Shown: positions 1-11,661, numbered from the stretch's first letter. The stretch is 60,000 nt of DNA from Membranipora membranacea (GCA_914767715.1 OU612067.1:10356001-10416000); one strand, 5' to 3'. Numbers and translations are program-made. Notes: generated by a model from the letters alone, not told the origin.

Positions 1-189
1 GATCAGCTTTTTAAGACCTACAGACACAGCAATGCTCAAGTTTGGTAAACAATTCAATTTCAAAACAGTCTCTCTGCAAAGCAAGAGCAACTATGCACAT
101 AATATGACACCTCTATTGACTAACACATTTCATCCTGAGTAAGTGTAACATGCATAATTCTATACCAATTCTTTTGATGAGCCATATAC

Positions 190-670
190 CTCAAAACTTA
201 AGTTGGCTGGCTGTGACTGTACTGTGTTGGCCCTTCTCCTTTGTATCAAACGGCGCAAGTTTCTGCGATTTGCGGCTTGGGGTATAACTGCAGTTTCTTC
301 ATAAAGCTTCTTAACAGCCCTATCAACAATTGTTGATGTCGGGGCAAACGTATCCTCATTTACTAACTTTTCTGCCTGGTAGAATCAATAAACAAACATC
401 AGACTATCAGATAAACACATTTGTTTCAATGCAAGTAATCTGTAACATTCATAGATTATTAATGTCAGAGAGCAGACAAACTTTATAGTTTGCCTATAGA
501 GTCAACTACCATACCTCTCTAGCGATGCGAGCACCTTCTAGTGGTTTCCTATAGGCAGGATGATTGTGATCCCCTCTACTTATATTGAATGCTCCATTCG
601 ACTCTTTCACCATTGCTTTACACTTTGTTGGCTTGCCATACCTCGCACAACGCCATGAAACTACCACTTC
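190..670 (-). CDS. FLYWCH zinc finger / MULE-type protein, two exons, runs off left edge
   Basis: Two minus-strand exons, 670-515 (52 codons) and 375-190 (62 codons), both phase 0, with AG acceptors (TTGATAG, CTACCAG) and GT donors (GTATGG, GTATAT). The first has the FLYWCH zinc-finger pattern: WRCARYGKPTKCKA, then GDHNHPAYR, giving Cys, Cys and His-x-His ligands. The second is the basic linker usual between FLYWCH and the MULE transposase domain (VIPQAANRRNLRRLIQRRR). The transposase half would lie left of position 1. Such proteins are either Mutator-like transposases or host genes derived from them. I see no frame damage in these exons. The N-terminal exon and start codon, expected right of 670, were not identified. 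Confidence 0.6.
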
Positions 671-1156
671 CTATCAAGAGATCAGGAAAGTATACAGTAG
701 TCATGTCAAGCCAACAGACAATTTCAGTACAATTCATGGTTTTATTATTAAATTTGTCAGTTGCGTTTTCTTGGCAGCTTATTCCAAAATCAGGAAAATA
801 TGTTTATGTTTGGTAGTTGGATTTCGCTGAAGTACCTCACAATCCCTGTTCTTCTTAACATAGCGATGTCCTAGATGTCGATCGATTAATCAATCCCCTT
901 TGCGCTGGGTCGCTGCTCTCACTAACGCAAATCTCGGACCATCGATAACTATATCTATACATTGCCTGAAATGTGCATTATGATATATGTTATGCAGTAT
1001 GTATGTGCGTAGGATTTAGCTGTTTAATCATTTTTTGTATTAATGAAGCTATGATAAGGATGATTAATTTTCCACTCTGACAAAGTATGAAGATTCTGCA
1101 ACACTTTTGTGTTTTGCCTGTGAGCAACTGCTCTGACCCGAGAATAGTGACATTAT
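671..1156. other. no gene recognised
   Basis: Should hold the 5' part of the FLYWCH gene on the minus strand, but no exon or promoter could be recognised. Short open frames here have no family features. Confidence 0.4.
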
Positions 1157-1158
1157 TA

Positions 1159-1498
1159 CCGCTATACCTCACCTATAAGGCCCGTGCCTTATAGATGAAG
1201 GCGCCTTAGAGAGTGGAGCATAATATGCGCCTATATTATAGGCGCAGCTATCATTTGAAGCATCTTTATATTTGACTTAGACCAAAACGGTGGTTTGAAA
1301 AGGAAAGCTGCATAGCTCAGTAGACAGAGCGCCTACCTTGTGAACACAATGTTGTGGGTTTGGATCCTATCGAGGTCAGTTTTTTTTCCAAAGGGATGCC
1401 TTGTAGCTGTGGGGTGCCACATAACTGAAGCATTTTTAAATTTTCCAAGGGAGGTGCTTCACTTATAAGGCCGGTGCCTTATAAATGAGGTATTAAAG
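1159..1498. mobile_element. TA-flanked TIR element (MITE) with tRNA-like core
   Basis: Flanked by TA at 1157-1158 and 1499-1500. The left end (CCGCTATACCTCACCTATAAG) and the inverted right end (CTTTAATACCTCATTTATAAG) are imperfect terminal repeats; further copies of the CTTATAAG-type motif lie inside. The same family occurs at 57802-58157. Too short to code. The TA duplication suggests mobilisation by a Tc1/mariner-type transposase (inference). Confidence 0.6.
1307..1387 (+). repeat. tRNA-like core with A box, B box and T8 run
   Basis: The A box lies in TAGCTCAGTAGACAGAGCG, a degenerate B box in GGTTTGGATCC, and a run of eight T follows (1380-1387) as a pol III terminator. The cloverleaf stems do not close, so this is not a functional tRNA but a tRNA-derived pol III unit inside the TIR element. 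Confidence 0.5.
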
Positions 1499-1500
1499 TA

Positions 1501-4500
1501 TTACTAAAGCTAGATCCTGATCCTGATCCTGAATCCTTGTTGAATCTTCTTGTCAGCGATTATAATATATGTTACAGACATTTAGAATATGATGTTTCTT
1601 AACATTTTTACCTATCATCGTCAAGTCTGGCCTCCTCCGATAGTTGCATTGCATCTTTTTTTTTTTCTATGAAAGAGATTCTGGTGCAATTGACAATATT
1701 GGAAAAAAAGAATAAAACAGGACAAATTGAAAGATTTACATAAAACAATATCATGTCTTAGAAACTGACTTGCTCATCAGACAGGTCTACCCATACTGTT
1801 CACTTGACAGAGCCCGTGATCCAAAGAGCTTTTTTATCTGTGATAAACAAAATAACAAATTTAATACCTCCACGTTGTCTAGTTGTTGCTTTGATTTGTC
1901 TGTGACTTGTCGCTTCAACAAAAGAACCTGTCTTTGCAGCCAAACCTATTTGTAGAAAGTTATAAATTGATCAATGAGCCAATGTCATTGACTTATATAC
2001 GGTTACGATAATGTAATGACACATATCAATGTTATAAATAAAACCAAACATCATGTAAGTTTTAATATCTATTGAAAACTGTGCAAAAAGATGAGGTCAT
2101 TGCAGTTATGGTCTAATCTTTTATTACAATAAAGTTTCCTTCTTCCACCAGTCATTGAACGTACCAGACAGTTCTTTGTGTTTAGGAATATTTGGAGATT
2201 GGTCTTGTTTCACCTTAGTTCTTGCTGATACGAACGAAAAACCATCCTGTCCTGCATCTACATGGCAAACATTTTCAGATGACTTCAGTTCTTCAAGTAA
2301 CTTTCATAGTTTTGACTCATATAATGACCCTAAAAAGATTTGCTGTGACAACCGCTCATGTTGCTTTATTTTATGCTCATAGTTCGGTTGAAAATCAAGA
2401 TGGATATAGGAGGATAGAATAACCAAATCATGAGTAACTGCGGTTTGCTAAGAGAAATACCTCCAGTTGCTTCTGAGCTGTATCCTGAGAAACTGTTGGT
2501 CTCGGCTAACCTATAAAATAACATCCTTAATATATTCAACTCACAGAGTGTCCAGTTTCTGGTATAGAAAGAAGAATGACAGAAAATGTTTATATATTTT
2601 TCCGAATATATTATATGAAAGCAGAAATCGAGAAATAGCGGACATTTACCGAATTGCCTCTCGACCATCGATATGTTGTAATGCGATTCAGTATATTGTA
2701 TTATGCTAATGCTGCGATAAGATTAATGTTTGACAAAAACATAGTCATTGATTAATATACTACATATGTCAACACCTTTGTGACACAGAATAGTCCTGGT
2801 ACTTATGTTAACAATGAAATGTCTCAATATAGATACCTTAATTCCGCTCCGAGGGCACCTAAGGGTTGCCATATTGCTCTCTAGCCAGAGTTCACCTCCT
2901 CTTTCTCAGTGTGCCAATTGTCAATTGTTGATAAGAAATGCAATAATCTGTCAAATGATTAATTCCCTACTATCAAATTTCTGTTTTTATTTCTCATGGA
3001 TTAGCTAAATATTATAAGGGAGCTTATAAGGCCAAATTTCATAGAAACTGATAGCCAAAGGAGTAGTCATATTTTCGGAGATGAGATGAAAACTCCAAAT
3101 AACACAATCAAAGCATATAATCCAGTAAGAATAATTATAGTTTGTTTACTGAAGTGGATGTTGCCCAAGTAATGAATAGAATCACAAGAAAGATGAAAGC
3201 ATCCTACTGACTACATCAAGTAGTTGGGTGTTAACATTTGGTACCAGATAACCCTAGCAACACTTTGCTCGTATAAACTGTTTGATATTTTCCATTTATT
3301 TTCTGTACCAGGTCGACAGTGAGAACAAGATGGAGTGTGTTTTAACTTTACATAATTTTTTGACATAATAATACTCTACAAATTTCTCGTAGGGCTTGAA
3401 ATGCTGATGTGGCTAGGTTGCAGAGTTAGGCCTCTACGCACTGTAATATATATATGGAGTCCAGCCAACTTTCCATTTATAATGTAAGGTGAAAAGAAAC
3501 ATGCCATTACAATCAGAATGCGTAGATCTATGAATAACCAAACTTTAAGCTGCAAATCACTTTCATCATTCCTTGTGTTGTTTACAAATCACCATCATGA
3601 TCATTCATTTTAAAAATTTGCATTTCACCATCAACCGTAAATAACTCTTGGTTAAAACACATTTAGCTTTCATTCCTGAGTAAGCATGCAAACATGAGCA
3701 ATATGTAACCCTTGTTGGCATGGCAAGTTCACAGGTTTGCAAAAAATTGTATGATGCAATTATCACAAACCAAAATACTGTGGCTGTTGTTTGAATTCAG
3801 AATTGCCTTCTTATAAGCATAACACAGATAACTCAAGAAATATACATACAGTAAGCAGACCAGAAATGCGTAAACAATTAGCATGTTCATGTTTATTGCA
3901 GCTCATTATATGGACTATTTATTCAGGTTGATTTTGTCTGTAATACTTAATATATGCCACATTGAAGCTCATTTTATCAAGATGAAAATATAGAAATAGA
4001 AATATAAAATATAGTGTCAATGACGTGACTAATTAGCTGCATCGCCAGGTCATATTGTAGAACAGTCTTTCATAATAGGAACTGGGCAGGTGAACATTTG
4101 TACAAGAAACTCCTACACTATAGTCCACTTGCAGCAAGACAATCTTCAACAGATTGGCACCCAGCAATCGCTATACAACCCTATGAGAGTAGAAGATACA
4201 ACGGTATCACATATTGCAGATTGGCTTACCGAGGATCTACATCCATCAATCTGGATATCACCCTATGTGATTGGAAGATACTATGGTATCACATATAGCT
4301 GATAGCTAGTCAGATCCCCATAACTGTTGCAATGTGTCATTCATAGCAATTTGGCTCATAGTCTGTCAGGACTGAGTGTTCTCTATCCAACCTCAGGAGT
4401 GGAAGATATTAAGTATCCAGTAGAGCATATATCAGATTTGGATGACCAATCACTTAATACAGCCTAAAAAGTGGATGATAATGCACTGTCATATTATAAC

Positions 4501-4914
4501 AGATTTGCAGATCAATTTCCCCAGTCTTCGTACAACATGAGAGGTAACAAACATTTTGATATCGGATATATAAAAGATCAGCCTATTCTTCATTACCCAG
4601 AGTTATCACTCACAAACAGGTGGAGTTACCGTAACGTCTCCTTGATCTCATGCAAGATGTAAAATGGAATTGCTGCGCACATATGATGTCAACGTAATTT
4701 ACTTTGGTTGAATCCTGGTTTTATAAAGTGTTTCCATCTCTTCTAACTGTGAAAGAGGAACAAAGAAGTCCCGGGCCTGTAAACAGAGTTTGATCATACA
4801 GATTAAAATAGTGCTTTATATTCATTTATTATATTATAACATTTTGTTGTCTCGATGTGAAATTGTAATGAAACATTGTTATGTTTGTTCTTCTTTAACT
4901 GAAAGTACAACACC
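1501..4914. other. long stretch without recognisable gene
   Basis: No exon with family features was found on either strand. Between about 4110 and 4460 there are three or four very degenerate units of roughly 80-100 bp sharing GAAGATA and GGTATCACATAT motifs, probably an old tandem repeat. 1501-1530 has a short TCCTGA repeat. Confidence 0.4.
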
Positions 4915-6535
4915 TTGGGCTAGGTTTTATATTATGGGCCAAGTTTAACTAATTGGGGCCAAGTTTCATTTCATGGGGCCAAGTTTTATATTTGGGGCCA
5001 AGATTTCATAATTGAGACCAAGTTTCATTCCGTGGAGCCAAGTTTTATATGAGGGGCCAAGTTTTACTAATTGGGGCCAAATTTCAGTACATGGGGCCAA
5101 GTTTTATATTTGGGGCCTAGTTTTACTAATTGGGGCCAAGTTTCAGTACATGGGGCCAAGTTTTAGTAATTGAGGCAACTTTTTAGTACATGAGGCCAAG
5201 TTTTATATTTCGGGCCAAGTTTCATTGCATTGGGCCAAGTTTCATATTTGGGGCCAAGTTTTACTAACCGGGGCCAAGCTTTACTAATTGGGCCAAGTTT
5301 CATTCCATGGGGCCAAGTCTTATATGAGGGGCCAAGTTTTACTAATTGGGGCCAAGTTTCAGTACATGGGGCCAAGTTTCATATTTGGGGCCAAGTTTTA
5401 CTAATTGAGGCCAAGTTTCAGTACTGAGGGCCAATTTTTACTACTTGGGGGCCAAGTTTCAGTATATGGGGCCAAGTTTTACTACTTGGGGCCGAGTTTT
5501 ATATTTGGGGCCAAGTTTTACTACTTGGGGCCAAGTTCCATTGCACGGGGCCAAGTTTTACTAATTGAGGCCAAGTTTCAGTACTGAGGGCCAAGTTTTA
5601 CTACTTGGGGCCAAGTTTCAGTATATGGGGCCAAGTTTCATATTTGGGGCCAAGTTTCATATTTGGGCCAAGTTTTACTAATTGGGGCCAAATTCCAGTA
5701 TATGGGGCCAAGTGACATATTTGGGGCCAAGTTTCATATTTGGGGCCAAGTTTTACTATTTGGGGCCAAGTTTTATATTTGGGGCCAAGTTTTACTACTT
5801 GGGGCCAAGTTTCATTGCATGGGGCCAAGTTTCAGTACTGAGGGCCAAGTTTTACTACTTGGGGCCAAGTTTCAGTATATCGGGCCAAGTTTTTTATTTG
5901 GTGCCAAGTTTTACTACTTGGGGCCAAGTTTTACTACTTGGGGCCAAGTTCCATTGCACGGGGCCAAGTTTTACTAATTGAGGCCAAGTTTCAGTACTGA
6001 GGGCCAAGTTTTACTACTTGGGGCCAAGTTTCAGTATATGGGGCCAAGTTTCATATTTGGGGCCAAGTTTCATATTTGGGCCAAGTTTTACTAATTGGGG
6101 CCAAATTTCAGTATATGGGGCCAAGTGACATATTTGGGGCCAAGTTTCATATTTGGGGCCAAGTTTTACTATTTGGGGCCAAGTTTTATATTTGGGGCCA
6201 AGTTTTACTACTTGGGGCCAAGTTTCATTGCATGGGGCCAAGTTTTACTAATTGGGGCCAAGTTTCAGTACTGAGGGCCATGTTTTACTACTTGGGGCCA
6301 AGTTTCAGTATATCGGGCCAAGTTTTTTATTTGGTGCCAAGTTTTACTACTTGGGGCCAAGTTCCAGTACTTGGGGCCAGGTTTTACTAATTGGGGCCAA
6401 GTTCCAGTACTTGGGGCCAGGTTTTACTAATTGGGGCCAAGTTTCAGTAATTGGGGCCAAGTTTTACTAATTGGGGCCAAGTTTCATTGCATCGGGCCAA
6501 GTTTTATCTTTGGGGCCAAGTTTGGCTCGGGCCAA
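4915..6535. repeat. minisatellite, unit about 19-20 bp (GGGGCCAAGTTTTACTA type)
   Basis: About 80 head-to-tail units of GGGGCCAAGTTT followed by variable TACTAATT, CAGTACAT, CATATTT or ATATTT ends. The unit has few stop triplets, so long open frames appear in several frames on both strands; these are artefacts. A higher-order repeat is visible: the block starting near 5601 recurs at 6014, an offset of 413 bp, with very few differences. The array abuts the 3' end of gypsy element A. Confidence 0.9.
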
Positions 6536-6631
6536 GTTGTCGCGCTTCAGATGAGTCGTGACTCGCGTTGGGTTTATTGCATCAAATCTACAACAAAAGA
6601 AAATAAACACCCACATTATATGCGTAAAAGT

Positions 6632-7342
6632 TTAATGTCTCACCATTGGGAAATTGGGATCTTCATAGGGTTTACTCGATCTACCAGAGCGGGTTACTGT
6701 TGGTGGTTTGCCAACGATAACAGGTGGCTCTGGGCTATCATCATTAACAGCAGTCGGGTTTTCATTAGCAACTACTTCGACATTACCATCACCACTAGCA
6801 TCATTGTTAGTTTTGGAAGATAAATCATCAATTTCATCAGTTAAATCGGGCAAAGCATGGTCTAATACCGAATCAGATAGATCTAAATCTAAAGAACTAT
6901 CACCCCTAGCCTCAAGTCGCTCTGAACCGCAACTTCTATCAGGGCTACTTGGCTGTGAATCAGCTATAACTGGGTTAGGGATAGCTATGACTAATGGATC
7001 AGGGTTAAAGCGCACACCAGGGTTAGTATCATTAGCACACTCATTACCATTTGCAGGCTCACTAAAGGATTCCAATGCAAGTGGCATAATTGAATCATCC
7101 TCATTTTGATCAACAGGGCTCTGCAAAGAAAATAAATGTTTCCTATTACGGCGTAACACACTATCACCGACTTTAACCCAATAACTTTGTAGATGTAACT
7201 CATCTTTTCGAACTACAACTCCTTCACTACCACAATCTGTAGGAGCTTTCACCCAAACTAACTGGCCAGGCAACAATTCAGGCAGATGTTTGGCACGGTG
7301 TTTTTTATTCCACTTAAGAAATGCATCTTCCTTCATTTGCAA
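6632..7342 (-). pseudogene. gypsy A: C-terminal end of pol
   Basis: Open frame of 236 codons after the integrase core. It starts with a basic segment (KKHRAKHLPELLPGQLVWVK) and a small beta-rich domain like the integrase C-terminal domain that precedes the polyprotein end, then a long Ser/Asp-rich disordered tail ending RSSKPYEDPNFPMVRH. It is separated from the integrase core by a stop near 7349. Intact gypsy elements usually have this part continuous with the integrase. Confidence 0.65.
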
Positions 7343-7351
7343 ACAAACATC

Positions 7352-7726
7352 TTAAAACTGTTGGTAGTTAACCTGGGTATCTTTGGGATGACCTAAGGGT
7401 GTTTTCATAGGTCTACCATACATTAACTCGCCTGGGGAATAGCCTTCAGACAATGGAGTAGCTCTGTATGCTAACAAAGCGGCATAGATATCACCAGACT
7501 TTTTTAACAAGCCTTTAAAAGTACCTACAGACCTTTCACCTAAGCCATTGCTTTGTGGGTAACGTGGGCTACTAAATCTATGGTCAAAACCCCAGGTATT
7601 TGAAAAGTTCCTGAAACTTTCACTAGCATAACAACCTGCATTGTCAGATCTTAACAGCACTGGAACACCAAAGCATGAAAATATAGCTTTAAACTGGTCA
7701 ATTACACACTGGGATGATAAGGACAA
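7352..7726 (-). pseudogene. gypsy A: integrase catalytic core, 3' part
   Basis: Contains the second catalytic Asp region (LLRSDNAGCYASESF), the RYPQSNGLGERSVGTFK stretch carrying the catalytic Glu, and the typical AYRATPLSEGYSPGELMYGR segment. The 5' part of the core, with the first catalytic Asp (LLVIDYYTKW), lies at about 8357-8420, on the other side of the 618-bp insertion at 7738-8355. The two parts are in the same frame on the two sides of the insertion. Confidence 0.75.
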
Positions 7727-8000
7727 CAGTGGCTTAAAGACTTTGTTTGAGGCTGCTCTTTTGTATCACATCACATCTCCATATTTTATTCTATCATGTC
7801 AGCGATTTTCAGCTTTAGAATCCAAATATTGAGGAAGTTATGGCCTCTCAAACTTCCAGGGTGATTGCCTTCAATCGGCATTGGGAATAAGCGGATGTTT
7901 CCCCTGGGGTATGTCACAACCATAGACATGTGGCATAGACATTATGAGTTATCAGTTAATACACTAATTATCACACAGATAAGATGATGATCAAAATTCA

Positions 8001-8071
8001 GACCTGGGTGGGAATCGAACCCGGGTCCCAATACCTATAGGCAACGACGCTACCATCACGCCACTTGGACC
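8001..8071 (-). repeat. tRNA-like segment, left arm
   Basis: Minus strand: A-box-like GTGGCGTGATGGTAGCG, then a perfect B box GGTTCGATTCC (8011-8021) and a TTTT run downstream. The T-arm outside the B box does not pair well, so it is not an intact tRNA gene. Confidence 0.5.
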
Positions 8072-8082
8072 AACTGAGTAGA

Positions 8083-8145
8083 CAATATAGCTCAGTATTA
8101 GCGGCGTCGCCTGCAAAGCCATTTGGACCTGGGTTCGAGACCGTT
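8083..8145 (+). repeat. tRNA-like segment, right arm
   Basis: A box TAGCTCAGTATTAGCG (8088-8103) and B box GGTTCGAGACC (8132-8142), followed by TTTT near 8159. It is the diverged inverted partner of the segment at 8001-8071; the two point away from each other. Confidence 0.5.
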
Positions 8146-8521
8146 ACAGATTTGAACATTTTGATCATCAATATTAGTGACGTACCCTAGGGATTGCCGG
8201 CTGATTCTTACTGCCGATAAATTGCCGTCACCTTGGAAGTTTGAGAGGCCATAACTTCCTCAATATTTGGACTATAAAGCTGAAAGCCGCTCACATGATA
8301 GAATAAAATATGGAGAATAAGATGTGATACAAAAGAGCAGCCTCAAACAAAGTCTTTAACTTCTTTCCACTTAGTGTAATAGTCAATTACTAGAAGATAC
8401 CACTGACCTTTAAACTCTAATGTATCTGAACCTTATTCTAGCCACAGGCCATCAGGTAACTTATGGTCTTCTATTGGTTGATGTTTAACTTTAGAAAACT
8501 TGGTACAAATGTTACACTTAG

Positions 8522-9001
8522 TTACATAATCATCAACGTCTCGGTTACAACCTGTCTAGCTCTACGTTGACATTTACTGACACCTTGGTGACCTTCATGG
8601 CACAACTCTAAATACTTGGTTCTTAGAGATTTGGGTTTAAACAACCGACTATTATACAGCATTATGTCACCATATAGAGTGAGGTTGTCACGGACTTTGA
8701 ACAGCTTTTTTAAATCACCCGATAATTTAGAACTATCGCTAGGCCATACAGATTTAATCATTTTGATCACTTCTACACAATCCGAATCTTGGGCTAAGTT
8801 TATCAGCAACTCTCGCTCTTGGTAATTTTCTGTCAGGACTTGCTTGGTGTTACCACAAATGAAATATTCGACTAATCCACATTCAGTTATATCACTATCA
8901 TCATTCACGGGTGGATTACTTGGTCTACTTAAGAAATCAGCTATGAACATACAGCTACCTGGGGTATGAGCTATATCATAATCATACCTCATGAGTCTCA
9001 T
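8522..9001 (-). pseudogene. gypsy A: end of RNase H region and integrase zinc-binding domain
   Basis: Begins RYDYDIAHTPGSCMFIADFLSRP, the conserved motif after RNase H, continues through a linker and ends in an H2C2-type zinc-binding start (LELCHEGHQGVSKCQRRAR). An in-frame TAG near 9009 separates it from the RNase H frame, and a frameshift near 8530 separates it from the integrase core. Confidence 0.7.
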
Positions 9002-9010
9002 CTTAAAACG

Positions 9011-9436
9011 CTAGACCCTCAAAGGCAACTGTGACAAATCTTTCTCACCTAACTGAGTAACTAGAGGCTTATGATCTGTTTCGACTTCAAACTTTCGACC
9101 AACAAGATAGTAATCAAACTTTTCACAGGCCCAAGTGATACCTAAAGCTTCTAATTCAACCATGGCATAGTTCTTCTCGGCCGGCAAAAGCTTTCGAGAA
9201 GCATATTCAACAGGCTGCCATAAACCTTCACTAGTATGCTGAAGTAAAACAGCACCTAAGGCTGTTCTTGAAGAATCAGCCGAAACCTTGTATTTACCAG
9301 TAACATCAAAGGCACATAACACTGGGGCATTAGCTAATTCAACCTTGATTTTCTCAAAAGCGGATTGTTGGTCAGAACCCCAGAAAAATGGTGATGTTCC
9401 AGTTATTTCATACAACGGCGAACATAGCTCTGCCAA
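9011..9436 (-). pseudogene. gypsy A: RNase H
   Basis: Contains the gypsy RNase H hallmarks: FDVTGKYKVSADSSRTALGA with a catalytic Asp, YASRKLLPAEKNYAMVELEAL with the Glu, and VETDHKPLVTQL. Joined to the RT part across a short deletion: the usual tether segment between the SPPSKKK and LAELCSPLYEITG motifs is missing. Confidence 0.8.
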
Positions 9437-10130
9437 CTTACTTTCTTTTTTGAGGGTGGGGATATAGCACTGATTGTCTTAGCTTTATCTGGGTCTATTT
9501 GGATACCAGCAGGGGAGACAATATGACCTAAGAATTTGACTTCTGTAACTCCGAACTCATACTTTTCTTTCTTCAAGGTCATACCAGAGCTTTCGATACG
9601 CTCTAACACTAATTTTAACCTCAGCCAATGTTCATCTGGGGTATTGCCAAAGACCAAACATCATCCATCATGCATATGACACCCTTCAAATCTTGGAGAA
9701 TTTTTTCCATGGTACGTTGGAAAATCTCTGGGGCTGAGCTTATACCGAAGGGAAGGCGCAAGAACCTAAATCTACCCCATGGTGTTAGGAATGTGGTCAG
9801 AGATCTACTCTCTGGTCTTAGCCTTATCTGCCAGAATCCCGAATTGGCATCAATTTTGGAAATTGTTTGACTAGTGGCTAATTGTGGCATCATATCGCTT
9901 ATCCTAGGGAGAGGGTAAAATTCACGTTCCACACCTTTATTCAACATCGTCAGGTCGATGCACATTCTAATACAATTATTAGGTTTTGGCAGGATGGTTA
10001 GCCCAGTACACCAATCCATGGGGACTTCTACAGGCTCTATGACCTTTAACTGAACCATTTTATCTATTTCGGACTTGGCTTTGGCGCGTAATCCTATAGG
10101 GCTACGAATACGGTTGTTTGGAGTATTCAA
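9403..10130 (-). pseudogene. gypsy A: reverse transcriptase
   Basis: Two frames, 10130-9621 and 9657-9403, shifted at about 9655. RT blocks in order: KVIEPVEVPMDWCTG, CIDLTMLNKGVEREFYPLP, SKIDANSGFWQIRL (catalytic Asp), LPFGISSAPEIFQRTM, and ICMMDDV as the catalytic MDD box; then the second frame gives the thumb motif EVKFLGHIVSPAGIQ. The frameshift falls just after the MDD box. Confidence 0.8.
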
Positions 10131-10818
10131 CTTCCTTCTTAACAGGAATGAGGATTGGCTGGGGTTGATGATTTTCTAGCTTTATTTCTGACTCACTTGC
10201 TCTACCACGGCTAGTCAAAATTGTAGTCAACTTTTCCCAGTCCAAATCATTCATAGCCATCAGTTCCATACGTAACTTGGTATCTTTAAGACCATTGACA
10301 ACAGTAATCTGGGCAATTGTTTTACGGATCCTTTCATCACAGTCATTAGCAGCTTTGGTTTTACCCGGATCCAGACCCCTTTCTGTGCTCTTAAATACAC
10401 CTGTGGTTCGGGAGAGGTGTTCTACCCTTCTCAAAAAATCCTGGGGCTGTTCTCCTGTTTGCTGTTGGGCACTTGAAAAGTTCCATAGCTTGACATTTAA
10501 GGATTCTTCCCATTCATAATTGGCTTTCAGGGCATTCAACACAGCTTCGTATGTAATATCGGGGTCAGTAATTTCAATCCCTTGGGCTTCCAAAGCTTGA
10601 TGGCCTTCTTTACCAACAGACCTCAACAGGGCAAAAGCTTTCATTTTCTCTGTGAAAATCTCTACCTCTGTTTCTTGATCGCTGACTTTTACTGTTTTTG
10701 TACCTTTGTAAAAAACCTCGAACTGTAAGGCCACTGTGAACTGGTTTAGGAAATCTTTCCATGATCCGTAAATATTACCTGGGTCAATGGACAGGGTTGG
10801 GAAGCTATTGTTGGGCAT
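10102..10818 (-). pseudogene. gypsy A: gag, joined to pol by an internal deletion
   Basis: 238 codons starting at an ATG. The first 200 residues have the gag/capsid pattern of gypsy elements: WKDFLNQFTVALQFE near residue 20, LLRSVGKEGHQALEA, and the helix QPQDFLRRVEHLSRTTG. No CCHC zinc knuckle and no Asp-Ser/Thr-Gly protease are present between gag and the RT start, so a segment has been lost and the gag frame ends within pol. Confidence 0.7.
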
Positions 10819-10971
10819 GATTGGTTTATCAGGCTACAACAATAATTTTGGATGAATATGGGTGGTATGAAGGATATGGTATTACTCACAATACCACGAC
10901 ACTAATTTACACCACAGTACCAGACCAACTGGTCTACAATACTTAATACACTAAACAACATTACACGACAA

Positions 10972-11345
10972 GACCAGGGCAACCGGTCAACACAGCACCA
11001 CTAGACCATGGCAACCGGTCAAAACAACACCACAAGACCAGGGCAACAGGTCAACACAACACCACTAGACCAGGGCAAACGGTCAAAACAACACCACAAG
11101 ACCAGGGCAACAGGTCAACACAACACCACTAGACCAGGGCAACCGGTCTACACTACACCACTAGACCTGGGCAACAGGTCAACACAACACCACTAGACCA
11201 GGGCAACCGGTCAAAACAACACCACATGACCAGGGCAACAGGTCAACACAACACCACTAGACCAGAGCAACCTGTCTACACTACACCACTAGACCTGGGC
11301 AACAGGTCAACACAACACCACTAGACCAGGGCAACCGGTCTACAC
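10972..11345. repeat. minisatellite, 32-bp unit
   Basis: About eleven units of GACCAGGGCAACAGGTC followed by AACACAACACCACTA. Each unit carries an interrupted inverted repeat GACC...GGTC and could form a small hairpin. It lies about 150 bp upstream of the gypsy A gag start, where the 5' untranslated region or LTR would be expected. Confidence 0.85.
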
Positions 11346-11661
11346 AACACAAAATAAGGTACGCTACACTATATCATAAATGCAATAATTTACCACTGCA
11401 GTGTCAAATGACAACACCTGCAGTGATACACACACTAAGTTAATACAGATTTACATTAGGCTAATCAATTGTTACAAGTAACAATACACAAAAGAAAATA
11501 ATAATAGACTGATCTATGCAAATTATAATAAATCCGGTCACAACAATGGAATACAAATGCACAAAGAATACAGTACTTATCTAGACAAGTAGGCTTTGCA
11601 GAACTAATAAGAAAATACCAGATCCTCTTTACACTATTTGCAAGTTCTTTACAAGCCAGAC

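Larger units (their letters stand above)
7738..8355. mobile_element. TTAA-flanked 618-bp inverted-repeat element nested in integrase
   Basis: Bounded by TTAA at 7734-7737 and 8356-8359. Both ends start AGACTTTGTTTGAGGCTGCT and the similarity continues inward for roughly 130-140 bp per arm with few differences. The inner parts also match in inverted orientation (TTTTGATCATCA at both sides), so the whole element approaches one long palindrome centred near 8075. Each arm holds a tRNA-like segment pointing outward. TTAA duplication is the piggyBac signature (family knowledge); there is no room for a transposase, so it is non-autonomous. Confidence 0.85.
6632..10818 (-). mobile_element. Ty3/gypsy retrotransposon A, decayed
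   Basis: On the minus strand, in order: gag (10818-10102), reverse transcriptase (10130-9403), RNase H (9436-9011), integrase zinc-binding region (9001-8522), integrase core (about 8450-7352, split by a later insertion) and a C-terminal tail (7342-6632). Gag-pol-integrase order with RNase H before integrase is the Ty3/gypsy arrangement. Frameshifts, stops and deletions make it inactive. No LTR pair was found; a minisatellite lies just beyond each end. Confidence 0.85.

Noticed and set aside
4915-6535. Overlapping open frames of up to 104 codons on both strands
   Set aside because: They arise because the ~20-bp unit rarely makes stop triplets; the predicted peptides are just the translated repeat.
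6708-7109. Plus-strand 133-codon frame
   Set aside because: Antisense to the Ser/Asp-rich tail of gypsy A pol.
7983-8160. Functional tRNA genes
   Set aside because: Acceptor and T stems do not close; they are tRNA-derived only.
10972-11345. Regular repeats resembling a CRISPR array
   Set aside because: The units are contiguous with no unique spacers, and the genome is animal.
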